Shown here piece by piece: positions 24,036-39,937 of a stretch of 64,000 nt of DNA. The stretch spans positions 62,001 through 126,000 of the forward strand of contig NZ_AHMN02000022.1 of assembly GCF_000243695.2 (NCBI RefSeq), read 5' to 3'. A program made the translations under genes and the position numbers. Every line of letters starts with the position of its first letter. Within the stretch, counting starts at the first letter, position 1. The notes under the pieces are model-generated. The model saw nothing but the letters and a program-made list of their open reading frames with translations, was not told the origin of the DNA and ran no database searches. Origin of the DNA: Leptospira kirschneri serovar Cynopteri str. 3522 CT. Its GTDB lineage: Bacteria; Spirochaetota; Leptospiria; Leptospirales; Leptospiraceae.

Positions 24036-24987
24036 AAAGATAGAAAAAGCAATCGATATCGAAATAGAATCCATTCTCCATTTTAGAAAAAATTTAGATC
24101 CATCTATTAAACAAGCAATCGAACTAATTTTAGATTGCAAAGGGAAACTAATCGTTACGGGTGTTGGCAAATCAGGAGACGTAGGAAAAAAAATCTCTTC
24201 TACTTTGTCTTCTACAGGAACACCCTCCGTTTTTCTACATCCCGCAGATGCGGCTCACGGAGACGCCGGAATCATTTCGGGTGAAGACATTATCATAGCC
24301 ATCGGCAAATCAGGTGAAAGCGAAGAACTACTCAATCTAATCCCAACGATTAAAAATATAGGCGCAAAATTAATTTCAATGACGGCTAACGTAGATTCTA
24401 AACTTGCACAAGAATCGGACGTAGTTCTGATCACGCCCGTTTTAAAAGAAGCCTGCCCTCTTGAGTTGGCTCCTACATCTAGTACCACGATCGCTTTAAT
24501 TTTAGGAGATGCTATCGCTATGTGTTTGATGGAACTGAAAAATTTTAAAAGGGAAAATTTTGCACTCTATCATCCAGCGGGCAGACTTGGAAAACGTTTG
24601 AGTTTGAAAATCGACGACGTGATGAGAAAGGATAAAGATTTAGCCAAGGTATTACCGGATACAAAGTTAGAAAATATACTCACAGAAATCACCGTAAAAA
24701 GACAAGGAGCTACAGGAGTTACAGATTCAAGCGGAATACTTTTAGGAATCATTACAGATTTTGACATTCGTAAAAAATTAAAAGAAGGAAAATTGGATTC
24801 CTCGATTTCAGCGGAACAATTGATGAACTCAAATCCTACTCTGTTTTTATCTGGGTCAAATGCCTACGATGTTTTAAAACAGATGGAATCCAGACCCAAT
24901 CCGATTTCAGTCGCTCCGATCGTAGATAATTCCAAAAGATTGATTGGAATCGTTTCCATCCACGACCTTTTACAAAAAGGTCTTTGA
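24019..24987 (+). CDS. kdsD: arabinose-5-phosphate isomerase (KpsF/GutQ/KdsD family)
   Basis: Interconverts ribulose-5-phosphate and arabinose-5-phosphate, the first step to KDO and thus lipopolysaccharide. The 322 residues comprise a SIS sugar isomerase domain (GVGKSGDVGKKISSTLSSTGTPS near 50-72, HPADAAHGDAG near 75-85, AIGKSGESEEL near 94-104) and two C-terminal CBS domains (from about 205). The domain order and length are those of KdsD. Start TTG 24019 lies within the preceding gene. Pathogenic Leptospira have LPS, so the role fits. GutQ-type paralogy cannot be excluded by eye. Confidence 0.9.
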
Positions 24988-24990
24988 TTT

Positions 24991-25695
24991 ATGAATCAGC
25001 GAGAATTTAAGATCGTTCTTACGATTAACGAAGACGAATTTTTTTCTCTTAAAGAACATCCTTTTTGTGATCGAATTGAAATTCGCCTCGATCTATTTTC
25101 TCCTAAAAACATCGGACAAAAACTAGTAGATAAAATCGAAGAACTGAACACGAAATGTATTTTCACTTACAGACAACCGGAAGACACCGATCAAGTAGCG
25201 TCTGCAAAAAAAGAAGAATTAGATTTTCATAAAATAGTTTCCGAAATCGACCCCAGGGCTCATTATTTGGATTTGGAATTAAACCGTCATAATGATCTTT
25301 TTGAATCGAACCTAAACAAAGGTTTTGGCCTGATTCGATCCGTTCATAAATTCGACGGAATCTTATCGGAACAGGAAATTAGGGATTGGATTGGTAAAGA
25401 TTCTTATCTAAAACCGGAAAAATATAAATCGATTCTCCCCTTAATTTATAAATTTGCGGTATTCCCAAATTCTATTTACGAACTGACTCAATTTCTTTCT
25501 TCTTTTAGAATTGTATCAAACGAATTCAAAAAATTGAATATACTTTTGATCGGAATTTGTATGGGTTCTTTGGGAATAGTTTCAAGGGTATTTCCGGATC
25601 ATTTTGGTTCTATTTTTACTTATTGTTGTTTGAACGATCCCAAAGCTCCTGGCCAAGTAGATTTAGAATCTCTAATCCGATTACGAAATTTATAA
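24991..25695 (+). CDS. aroD: type I 3-dehydroquinate dehydratase
   Basis: Dehydrates 3-dehydroquinate to 3-dehydroshikimate in the shikimate pathway through a Schiff-base lysine. The 234-residue protein has the expected residues: IEIRLDLF at 29-36 (substrate-binding Glu and Arg), His119 in SVHKF, Lys154 in IYKFAV as the likely Schiff-base lysine, and MGSLGIVSRV near 191-200 (substrate arginine). It lies 3 bp behind the kdsD-like gene, so is co-transcribed with it. The C-terminal Pro/Gln loop (KAPGQVD) also matches the family. Confidence 0.88.
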   Translation: MNQREFKIVLTINEDEFFSLKEHPFCDRIEIRLDLFSPKNIGQKLVDKIEELNTKCIFTYRQPEDTDQVASAKKEELDFHKIVSEIDPRAHYLDLELNRHNDLFESNLNKGFGLIRSVHKFDGILSEQEIRDWIGKDSYLKPEKYKSILPLIYKFAVFPNSIYELTQFLSSFRIVSNEFKKLNILLIGICMGSLGIVSRVFPDHFGSIFTYCCLNDPKAPGQVDLESLIRLRNL

Positions 25696-25722
25696 GTCTG
25701 TCTCCAAAATTTTTGTGTAAAA

Positions 25723-25885
25723 TTATACGAGTTTGACACAAGGAAATTTATTTTTCTAGAGAAAGTTGGAAATGAATTTGAAGATCAATTCCTAAAATGT
25801 AGGAACTATCTCAAATCATGATTTTATGAAAAAATTCTAAAAACTCATACTTTTAGAAAATTTTGGCGAATAAAAAACTCGATGT
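25723..25885 (+). repeat. GTGGGAACT-family repeat, degenerate copy
   Basis: tacgagtttgacacaaggaaattta ... cctaaaatgtaggaactatc ... actcatacttttagaaaatttt keeps the block order of the complete element, but both ends are eroded. Confidence 0.5.
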
Positions 25886-26072
25886 CGCTCTATGGATCAT
25901 TTCCAATTTGTTCGGAATTTCTACTATAATCTCTTTCACATTGTTCATAACGAATTATGCAAAGTATAAATTTCTTTAGAATTTACTATATATTATTTTT
26001 TGAATATACAATTTTTTAAACTTAGAATCTAAGATACAAAATCTTATTTTTAATTCCTGAAAATTCTACAAT

Positions 26073-26173
26073 AAAATTGTTCAAGAATTAGTTCTCTACC
26101 TGTTTTCTTTGCATTAAAATGGAAAATTGAAACAGTTTTACCAATTCCACTATGAAGTTTTTCAATAACTCTA
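26073..26173 (-). repeat. TA-flanked short inverted-repeat element, copy C
   Basis: Left TAAAATTGTTCAAGAATTAG and right AGTTTTTCAATAACTCTA. The interior attgaaacagttttaccaattcc matches the family with several changes, making this the most diverged copy. Confidence 0.55.
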
Positions 26174-26187
26174 ATATAAAACTAAAT

Positions 26188-27696
<1,509 letters not shown>

Positions 27697-27743
27697 AGAA
27701 CCAAATATCAGAAAGGAAATCTTTTTTAAAAGTGAATTTGTGA

Positions 27744-27777
<34 letters not shown>

Positions 27778-27835
27778 GAATATCCCAAAAATCCTTTCTT
27801 TTCGTTTTAACGAATTTTATACGTTATTGATTATT

Positions 27836-29449
27836 TTAGGATCGACTCAATTTTTCAGATTTTTTCAAAGCAAGTGATTGAGAAGCTCGAAGTACCAAAC
27901 TCATCGTAGTAATTTGTGGATTGACGGAAAGACCCGTTGGATATACGGAAGCGTCCATCACATAAATATTTTTATGACCGTACAATTCCATATTCAAATC
28001 CACGGCTCCCTTTTCAGGAGAATTGGCGGCTTGAATCGATCCATGAGGATGTGCAGAGCCTACCACTAAACTTCCAGGATTGAATTTTTTTTCCAAGATC
28101 CAATCGAATTTAGTATTACGATCCACAAGAACAGGAGTTTCCATATCCGTAAACGGAAAGATGAGTTCTTTGGCTCCAGCTGCGACCTGCACTTCCGCCA
28201 ACATTTTCAAACCCCGAAGCATATTTTTACCGTCTCCGGAAGTGAGTTCAAAATAAACTTTCCTTCTTCCTAAAGACCATTTTACGGAAGCATTCGCTTC
28301 TCCGTCGGATCCGTCCCGAACCAATACGATTCCGGCGTTCATATTAGAATACTTTTCGATCTGCTCAAATTGTTTCGATCCGTAAAAAGGGATCAAAGAA
28401 GCGACTAACGTAGGTCGGAAAGGCGCTACTTCCAACCAAAAACCGTAACCTGTATTCTCCTGATTGTGTCCATCCTTAATGACCGCAGATTGTGGAGGGC
28501 CCGAATACATATTGATCTTTTCGTCGAAAACGGCAAAGATCGTGCTCGTAGGATGCACTTTTAGATTCCTTCCCACCCAATCATTACCTATACCTGATCT
28601 TTGCAAAAGTGCTGGTCCTTCGATTGCACCCGCGCTGACCACGACTACCTTTGTGGAAATTTTAAGTTTTTGAATGACTACTTCCGGTGTTTTTTCGTAG
28701 GGATCGGGAGTGAAATCCGCAATTACCGTTTTTGTAGGTCCGTCATGAATTACCTGCGCTTTCATGTTTGCGACTACGGTAGCTCCAGATTCGATCGCGT
28801 CTGGGATATACGTTAAGAACATGGACTGTTTTGCGTTAATCGGACATCCTAATCCACATCTTCCTAAACCAATACATCCCCTATTATTGTTATTTAGAAC
28901 TTCGGGATGAAGGCCCAAAGATTTTCCACCTTTCATTAGAATATTATTATTTGCATTGATAAGATTTTGAGGAACCGGATGAACTCCTAATCTTTCGTGA
29001 ACGGAGGAAATATAAAAATCCATATCCTTTCTAGAATAACCTTTCAATCCGAACCTACGGTCCCATTCCTCCGTAACATAATCCGGAGGATAAAGAGAAG
29101 TCTGCCAGTTGACGGTAGTGGAGCCACCGATCGTTCTACCTTGTAGAATACTAAGAGTTTGTTCCTCGGTTATTATAAAACCCGCATCACGATATAACCT
29201 AGCAGAAGAGGCAAATTCATTTCCATTAAACTGAGCAGGAGTAAAATAAGAACCTTCTTCAATTAAGATCACGTTCCAACCGCTCTTTGCAAGCGTCGCG
29301 GCCGCAACTGCACCACCAGCACCTGAACCAATCACAACTACGTCTGAATTCAATTCCCAGATTCCGTTCTTAATATTTTCCTTTTTTATAATTTCCTTAT
29401 GTTTTTTTGGAGTGATAATCTTATCATTCGCCGCCGGTATGCCGCCCAT
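27836..29449 (-). CDS. GMC-family FAD-dependent oxidoreductase
   Basis: A 537-residue flavoprotein of the glucose-methanol-choline family. An FAD dinucleotide fold VVIGSGAGGAVAAATLAKSGW is near residue 36. GRTIGGSTTVNW (about 105-116) follows, and the C-terminal block has the active-site His and Asn in HPHGSIQAAN and VNPQITTM. A Cys-rich segment GCIGLGRCGLGCP (about 192-204) is typical of the cholesterol-oxidase-like/long-chain alcohol branch. The substrate (alcohol, sterol or sugar) is unknown. The small upstream gene, 3 bp away, encodes its probable membrane-linked partner. Confidence 0.85.
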   Translation of the reverse strand: MGGIPAANDKIITPKKHKEIIKKENIKNGIWELNSDVVVIGSGAGGAVAAATLAKSGWNVILIEEGSYFTPAQFNGNEFASSARLYRDAGFIITEEQTLSILQGRTIGGSTTVNWQTSLYPPDYVTEEWDRRFGLKGYSRKDMDFYISSVHERLGVHPVPQNLINANNNILMKGGKSLGLHPEVLNNNNRGCIGLGRCGLGCPINAKQSMFLTYIPDAIESGATVVANMKAQVIHDGPTKTVIADFTPDPYEKTPEVVIQKLKISTKVVVVSAGAIEGPALLQRSGIGNDWVGRNLKVHPTSTIFAVFDEKINMYSGPPQSAVIKDGHNQENTGYGFWLEVAPFRPTLVASLIPFYGSKQFEQIEKYSNMNAGIVLVRDGSDGEANASVKWSLGRRKVYFELTSGDGKNMLRGLKMLAEVQVAAGAKELIFPFTDMETPVLVDRNTKFDWILEKKFNPGSLVVGSAHPHGSIQAANSPEKGAVDLNMELYGHKNIYVMDASVYPTGLSVNPQITTMSLVLRASQSLALKKSEKLSRS

Positions 29450-29452
29450 ATA

Positions 29453-29953
29453 TTATCCCTCGTATCCTGCTAATTTTTGAATTCTTTCATCTTTAGAAAC
29501 TAAAAAGAAGGAAGTTTGTCTTAAAATGGAATAAATCCCTCGTTTTAAACCAAACGAAGAAGTTTTCCAAGACAATAAACGTTTTTCCCTTTTTTCTACG
29601 TTTAAAGAACTCATAGACTGTAAAGAAAAATCGAAAACAAGAGCAGCTAACGTGGAAGAAGGAATTCTTCCGAGAAGCAAAAGAACGTCTTCGGTATCGA
29701 TCGGAGTTGGATGTCCATATATATAATCGTCAGCGGCAATACCAAGATCAAAATCTAAAATTGGATTTCCTTTTAGAAAAACTTCACCTATGGATTTAAA
29801 ACCCAGATATTGAGTTTCATTTAATCCCCTCAGCCTGGGAATAGAACCGTTAGAACAAGCGCCTAATCCAGGAAGCATTAAAAAGGCCGAAAGTTTTAGA
29901 ATGAGTTTTAAAAAACGACTTCGTGAAATTGATTCCTGCAAAAACGATTCCAA
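29453..29953 (-). CDS. small lipoprotein partner of GMC oxidoreductase (gluconate 2-dehydrogenase subunit 3-like)
   Basis: A 166-residue protein with SRSRFLKLILKLSAFL and a lipobox PGLGAC (Cys33), a Tat-like or Sec lipoprotein signal. The rest (about 35-160) is helical and lacks enzyme motifs. Its position directly before a GMC enzyme and its length match the subunit 3 family of membrane gluconate 2-dehydrogenases, which escort the flavoprotein to the membrane. The assignment rests on context as much as sequence. The twin-arginine motif is imperfect (RSR, not RR). Confidence 0.6.
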   Translation of the reverse strand: MESFLQESISRSRFLKLILKLSAFLMLPGLGACSNGSIPRLRGLNETQYLGFKSIGEVFLKGNPILDFDLGIAADDYIYGHPTPIDTEDVLLLLGRIPSSTLAALVFDFSLQSMSSLNVEKREKRLLSWKTSSFGLKRGIYSILRQTSFFLVSKDERIQKLAGYEG

Positions 29954-30114
29954 ATTTACCTCCCATTTACGGACGGTTCGAGTGATTTCGATTTTTAATA
30001 TAAGTCATCGTAAACTTTTGAAATGTTTTTGTATCAAATTCAAAAATACTTTAAATGACTTGCGAAACTAAGAAAAAACCGTTCCGCAGGAATATTAGAA
30101 AAGAATTTATTTGT

Positions 30115-32361
<2,247 letters not shown>

Positions 32362-32366
32362 AATTT

Positions 32367-33047
32367 CTAAATCGTTGACTTATCGTCAACATAGGTTCCG
32401 CGTACGTAGTTAGGTGCGAGTTTCCAATAAGGGAATCGATCCGGAAAATCCAAAGCCTCCTGAATCAAGTTTATATTTTGATTCAATAAAGCTAATGCGG
32501 AAGGTAAATTTTCCAATATAGGATTTCCAGAAAAAAAATCTGGATGATCCGAATACCTTTGAGACGTTAAAAAAGTTTGCAAACGATCTTCTGGAATTTT
32601 ACTGATAATATCTTCCGGTTTAATATCAATCGAGCCGAAAAAACCTCTGTTATCTTCCATTCCAAAATAAATTTTTTTCTGTTTTGCTTCTATTCCTACG
32701 ATCACAGGATCCCCAGCTTCTTGATGATAGAACGAAGTATAAATGTTTAAACTATCAAATCCTATCGCTGGAATTTTCCAAAGTTGAGATAAATTTCTGG
32801 CGGTTGCAACCGCAATTCTAAGTCCGGTAAAAGAACCTGGGCCTAAAGCGCTTATGATCAAGTCCGGGGTTTTCCAATCCGACTTTTGAAGAACACTTTT
32901 TAATTCTTGAATGAGAAGTTTGGAAGATTCTCTGGGATGAATTCCAGAATAGGAAGCGATCGTTTCTAATTCTCCGTTCGGATTTAAACGAAAAGATTCC
33001 ACTAAAATCCATTGATTGGTCGCATCAAAAAATAAAATCCTTTTCAT
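32367..33047 (-). CDS. tsaB: tRNA threonylcarbamoyladenosine protein TsaB
   Basis: A non-catalytic partner of TsaD in t6A37 formation on ANN-decoding tRNAs. Start taken as the ATG at 33047 (MKRILFFDATNQW), which forms a 4-bp ATGA overlap with tsaE; an upstream in-frame start at 33074 is less likely. The 226 residues show the ASKHA fold, with the family motif ALGPGSFTGLRIAVATARNL near residue 65. The protein is shorter in the C-terminal half, as usual. Translational coupling with tsaE fits their shared function. Confidence 0.9.
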   Translation of the reverse strand: MKRILFFDATNQWILVESFRLNPNGELETIASYSGIHPRESSKLLIQELKSVLQKSDWKTPDLIISALGPGSFTGLRIAVATARNLSQLWKIPAIGFDSLNIYTSFYHQEAGDPVIVGIEAKQKKIYFGMEDNRGFFGSIDIKPEDIISKIPEDRLQTFLTSQRYSDHPDFFSGNPILENLPSALALLNQNINLIQEALDFPDRFPYWKLAPNYVRGTYVDDKSTI

Positions 33048-33625
33048 ATAGGATTTCCTTTCACTTTTTTCCACAAATTTTTTAAAGAAGCAAAATTTTC
33101 TATATCAGTACTTTTGATTATAATAGTTCTTTCATATTCAGAAACAATTTTAAACTCCACTTCAATTTTTAAAGGCAAAAGATCCAAATCTTCTTTTGCG
33201 ACCTGCCACCATTCTATTATAGAAATTCCAACTTTTCCCCAAGTTTCTTCAAAACCTAGATCTTCTAATTCATCCGGAGATTTTAATCTGTGAAGATCAA
33301 AATGATGAATTTGAATTTTTTCCTGATCGAATTTTTCTTTAGATATGAAATTTTTTGCCGAAATATTTTGATTTTGAAAATTTAAACTTAGATCCGTTTT
33401 TTTAGAAATCGAATATTCGTTTATTAAGGTATAAGTGGGAGAATTAACGTTTGCGTTCGGAAGAATTTTTTTTACAAGTTTAGAAGCAAATGTAGTTTTA
33501 CCGGCTCCCATAACACCCGTAAATAAAAAAACGGGATGAAGGTCTTCCTTTAAAATCAGTGAGGCAAGAAATTCGGCGGGTTTATCAAGTTCATCTAGTT
33601 TTAGATTTTTAAATTCGAGTTCCAA
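33044..33625 (-). CDS. tsaE: tRNA threonylcarbamoyladenosine biosynthesis ATPase TsaE
   Basis: A small P-loop ATPase of the t6A machinery, 193 residues. Walker A GVMGAGKTTFASKLVKKIL (about 37-55), the conserved SPTYTLINEY (about 61-70), and IHHFDLHRLKSPDELEDLGFEE with the ISIIEW end motif (about 112-140) are all in place. The insertion around residues 72-105 (polar, Asn/Lys/Phe-rich) makes it somewhat longer than typical 150-residue TsaE proteins. It lies 7 bp after hslO and overlaps tsaB. Confidence 0.9.
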   Translation of the reverse strand: MELEFKNLKLDELDKPAEFLASLILKEDLHPVFLFTGVMGAGKTTFASKLVKKILPNANVNSPTYTLINEYSISKKTDLSLNFQNQNISAKNFISKEKFDQEKIQIHHFDLHRLKSPDELEDLGFEETWGKVGISIIEWWQVAKEDLDLLPLKIEVEFKIVSEYERTIIIKSTDIENFASLKNLWKKVKGNPI

Positions 33626-33632
33626 TTCATCC

Positions 33633-34490
33633 TCAAAACAATTCGGTTACCTTTGCTCTTTCAAAACGATAAACGGAAGTACAGAATTCGCAAGTTACTT
33701 CGATCATTCCAACTTCGTCCACGATCTGCATTGCCTCTTCCTTCCCTAACGTTTGAATCAATTCCCTTATTTTATTTTCGGAACAATCACAACGAAATTC
33801 AGGCTGACCTTCTTCTAAAATTTGAACTGCGGAACGAGTTGATTCACCGATTTTATTCAGACAATTGAAAACGTCCTTTCCTAAAAAATCGTTTATGTTT
33901 TTATCTATTTTTTCGGAAAGATCTGCAATTTTTTGAATATGTTCTTCCTTTGCTTCAGGTAATGACTGTAACAGAATTCCTCTTACGTCCCAGTGAAACC
34001 CATTTTTTCGAATATATAGAGTCACGAAACAGATGATTTGTTCCGAACTATTTAAATAATTTCTAAAATTCTCTTCAAAACTTCGATTGAGATAGGGAAC
34101 TACGGATTGATAGATACAAGCACCGTCCTTCCAACGAAACACTTTCATTACTCCGGAATAATCTTCCATTGCTTTGGTCGGTTCCACATCCTCTTCCGGT
34201 CTTTCTCTGAGAACTCCTTTCATTCTTCCTTGCCTATCGCTATAAGCAAGTACAGAATGTGTGGAAGAATCCTCGTTAAACTGAATTTGCAAACTTACTT
34301 TTGTATCTTCTTTAACTTGGTCGGCCAGAAAAAAGGCGCCAATCATAGTTCTTGCAAGGAGTTCCGTACTTGAATCATCTAAGTTATGTAAGTTGGAAGC
34401 CGCCGTAACGGAATAAGAAATTTCGGCGACTGAATATCGAAAGTGAACATCGGGTAAAATTCCGTATATCAATGAATCCTGATTGTGCAT
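33633..34490 (-). CDS. hslO: redox-regulated chaperone Hsp33
   Basis: A cytoplasmic holdase that is activated by oxidation of zinc-bound cysteines. The 285-residue protein has the four zinc ligands near its C-terminus, Cys234-x-Cys236 and Cys267-x2-Cys270 (FRCDCSENKI ... VTCEFC), after a ~200-residue substrate domain. It leads a four-gene operon with tsaE, tsaB and rnr. The region upstream is shared with the divergent GH42 gene. The oxidation switch in this species is inference from the conserved ligands. Confidence 0.92.
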   Translation of the reverse strand: MHNQDSLIYGILPDVHFRYSVAEISYSVTAASNLHNLDDSSTELLARTMIGAFFLADQVKEDTKVSLQIQFNEDSSTHSVLAYSDRQGRMKGVLRERPEEDVEPTKAMEDYSGVMKVFRWKDGACIYQSVVPYLNRSFEENFRNYLNSSEQIICFVTLYIRKNGFHWDVRGILLQSLPEAKEEHIQKIADLSEKIDKNINDFLGKDVFNCLNKIGESTRSAVQILEEGQPEFRCDCSENKIRELIQTLGKEEAMQIVDEVGMIEVTCEFCTSVYRFERAKVTELF

Positions 34491-34661
34491 GAAATCCTTT
34501 TTGGCGAGAAATGAAAGTCGAGGTGTAGGCGTGTTGTAATTCGCGTCATTTGTATCCTCTCAGACTTTTCTAGAAAAGACAGTATTTTTTATTTTAGACA
34601 ACCTAGAAGAACGGTTTTCTTTCTTTTCAGATTTTCCCTTTGATGAAATTTCTTTCGAAAG

Positions 34662-34669
34662 AAAGGAGA
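34662..34669 (+). promoter_or_regulatory. strong ribosome binding site of the GH42 gene
   Basis: AAAGGAGA lies 5 bp before the ATG at 34675 and supports that start. Most genes in the window have weaker sites. Confidence 0.6.
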
Positions 34670-34674
34670 ACGAA

Positions 34675-36651
<1,977 letters not shown>

Positions 36652-36886
36652 TGAACTTACATTACAGTAGGAGAATTATAAAATGAATTTTTAATTTTTA
36701 TGATGATCCCTAAAACGGTGATTTTACGCAAAAACTGAATTAGATGATGATTCTTTTTTGAATTTTACAGATTCCAATGTGTTTTAAACACGCCTTACGT
36801 TATTTTTATGGTAAAAATTTTTTTAGATCAAAAAATTTATGAGAATTTATCATGTCGCTTAACAAAATGAAACAGGTATAAATCCA

Positions 36887-37798
36887 TTGGAACTGATTCA
36901 AATTGAAGAATTAAATAAAATTCTCTCTTCCATATCCGGACAAAATCGTCCTCATGAAATTTTTGTAGATAATCTACATACTCCATTTTTAGAATTTGAA
37001 GAAAATTTTATTCTTCCATCTACTTCGGTTTATGAAATCGACTTTTCAGCCGCAAAAGAATTTCTTTTACAAGCAGAACAACTCATTCCGGAATTGATTC
37101 AAGGATGTAACGTACTTCCAATTCCTAAGCCGAAAAAAAATTCGAACCAACTTTTTTTAGTAAAAGAAATCCATTCTTCAGAAGAAAATCAAAATAAAAA
37201 GTTCGTATTTGTAGTAAGCTTTATACTTACGTATTTAGGCGGCGCTCCAACTTCGATGATCGTCAAACAACCTATGCAGGGAAAAACGGCGGCCGTTCGA
37301 ACTCGGAGAATCTATTTTTCGGCAAGAATTCTTCCCTTAGAATCTTTTGAATTCCAGAACGAGGTCTTGGTAGATTTTTTAACCAGAAGATATAAAGAGA
37401 CAGAATTTATGATAGATGTCGATTCCGTTTCCTCTTATAACAAATCACAACATACTTATTCTGAACTTTTCGACGACGTAGATTATTCTAAACAGATTTC
37501 TATGATCCATTCGATTTTAAACATAAATAAAGAAATTTGGAAGCCAGGCAAGGTTTTTGAACCAATCGATGTGGAACTTCATACGATTAGTTCCAGATTT
37601 TTAGAAAGTTCTCAAGAAAGAATTTTCAATCAATTTGAAACCTTCCGGCATTTGATTGATCTTTTATTGTCGCCGGAAAGCATGACCATAAATTTGATGA
37701 ACCAGGAACCTTTGCACGAATGGCTTCGTTCCTTCGAAACGGAAAGAGGTATAACTCCTTCCGGAAATATGCTTTGGAAAATCCTAAAACGAAAGTAA
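36887..37798 (+). CDS. hypothetical protein of unknown function
   Basis: A 303-residue protein that I do not recognise. It begins at a TTG (36887), has no signal peptide or membrane helix, and is evenly mixed alpha/beta. A GGAPTSMIVKQPMQGKTAAVRTRR segment near residues 122-145 is basic and could bind nucleotide or phosphate, but no known motif is seen. It stands 19 bp before the inositol-phosphatase-family gene on the same strand, so they may share a transcript. Confidence 0.6.
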   Translation: MELIQIEELNKILSSISGQNRPHEIFVDNLHTPFLEFEENFILPSTSVYEIDFSAAKEFLLQAEQLIPELIQGCNVLPIPKPKKNSNQLFLVKEIHSSEENQNKKFVFVVSFILTYLGGAPTSMIVKQPMQGKTAAVRTRRIYFSARILPLESFEFQNEVLVDFLTRRYKETEFMIDVDSVSSYNKSQHTYSELFDDVDYSKQISMIHSILNINKEIWKPGKVFEPIDVELHTISSRFLESSQERIFNQFETFRHLIDLLLSPESMTINLMNQEPLHEWLRSFETERGITPSGNMLWKILKRK

Positions 37799-37817
37799 TC
37801 TTTTTGAAGAGAAACCC

Positions 37818-38662
<845 letters not shown>

Positions 38663-38666
<4 letters not shown>

Positions 38667-39022
38667 GGTATATTCAAAAAAGCTTCTATACTACGGATCT
38701 GTTCGTCGTTTAAAGGCAACCTGTTCATAACCTTGCTCGTACGTTTGGGAGTATAACCGGAAGGATACGTTCCTTCTACAATTCTCGCTTTTAATAATTC
38801 AAAATTTGATCCTCTAACCGCAGGTCCAACAGCACCGTCTAAGGCGGGATTTTGATTGTGGCAAGAGGAACAATTTGTAATATACAATCCTTTCCCTTGA
38901 GAAATCATTTTTTGCTCCGGAGAAAGATTTTCGTCTTCTTTACAATTCGCTAAAATAAGAATCGAAAAAATACAAATAGTCAAAAGGCGGGAAAACCCGC
39001 CCCGATTTTTACCGATCTTCAT
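38663..39022 (-). CDS. c-type cytochrome lipoprotein
   Basis: A 119-residue protein with a signal peptide ending in a lipobox (Cys27, ILILANC) and a haem c site CSSCH (Cys51, Cys54, His55). The distal ligand is probably Met in SKVMNRLPL. One haem is expected; a membrane-anchored periplasmic electron carrier is likely. It follows the PuuD-like membrane gene by 3 bp on the same strand, so the two probably act together. Confidence 0.85.
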
Positions 39023-39025
39023 GAA

Positions 39026-39730
<705 letters not shown>

Positions 39731-39937
39731 AGTACCTCCAATTCATCGATTGAATTATGATTTTGTGTTCTAGAAAATAAGAGAACACTAAAATAAGTCC
39801 CGGAACTTAGACTCTCAGTCAAGCACTTTAGAAAGATTCTACGATCTACGATCAAAATCCTCCTCTTGTTAAAAAAACCGTAAAGTGGAATCGATAATTT
39901 CTGAAATAGATTTTTTTAAATAAAAACAAAACGGATT

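Larger units (their letters stand above)
25696..26187. other. gene-free convergent interval with repeats
   Basis: A 492-bp gap between convergent aroD and the TPR gene. It contains a degenerate GTGGGAACT-family repeat (25723-25885) and TA-flanked element copy C (26073-26173). No terminator hairpin was recognised apart from the inverted-repeat elements themselves. Confidence 0.6.
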
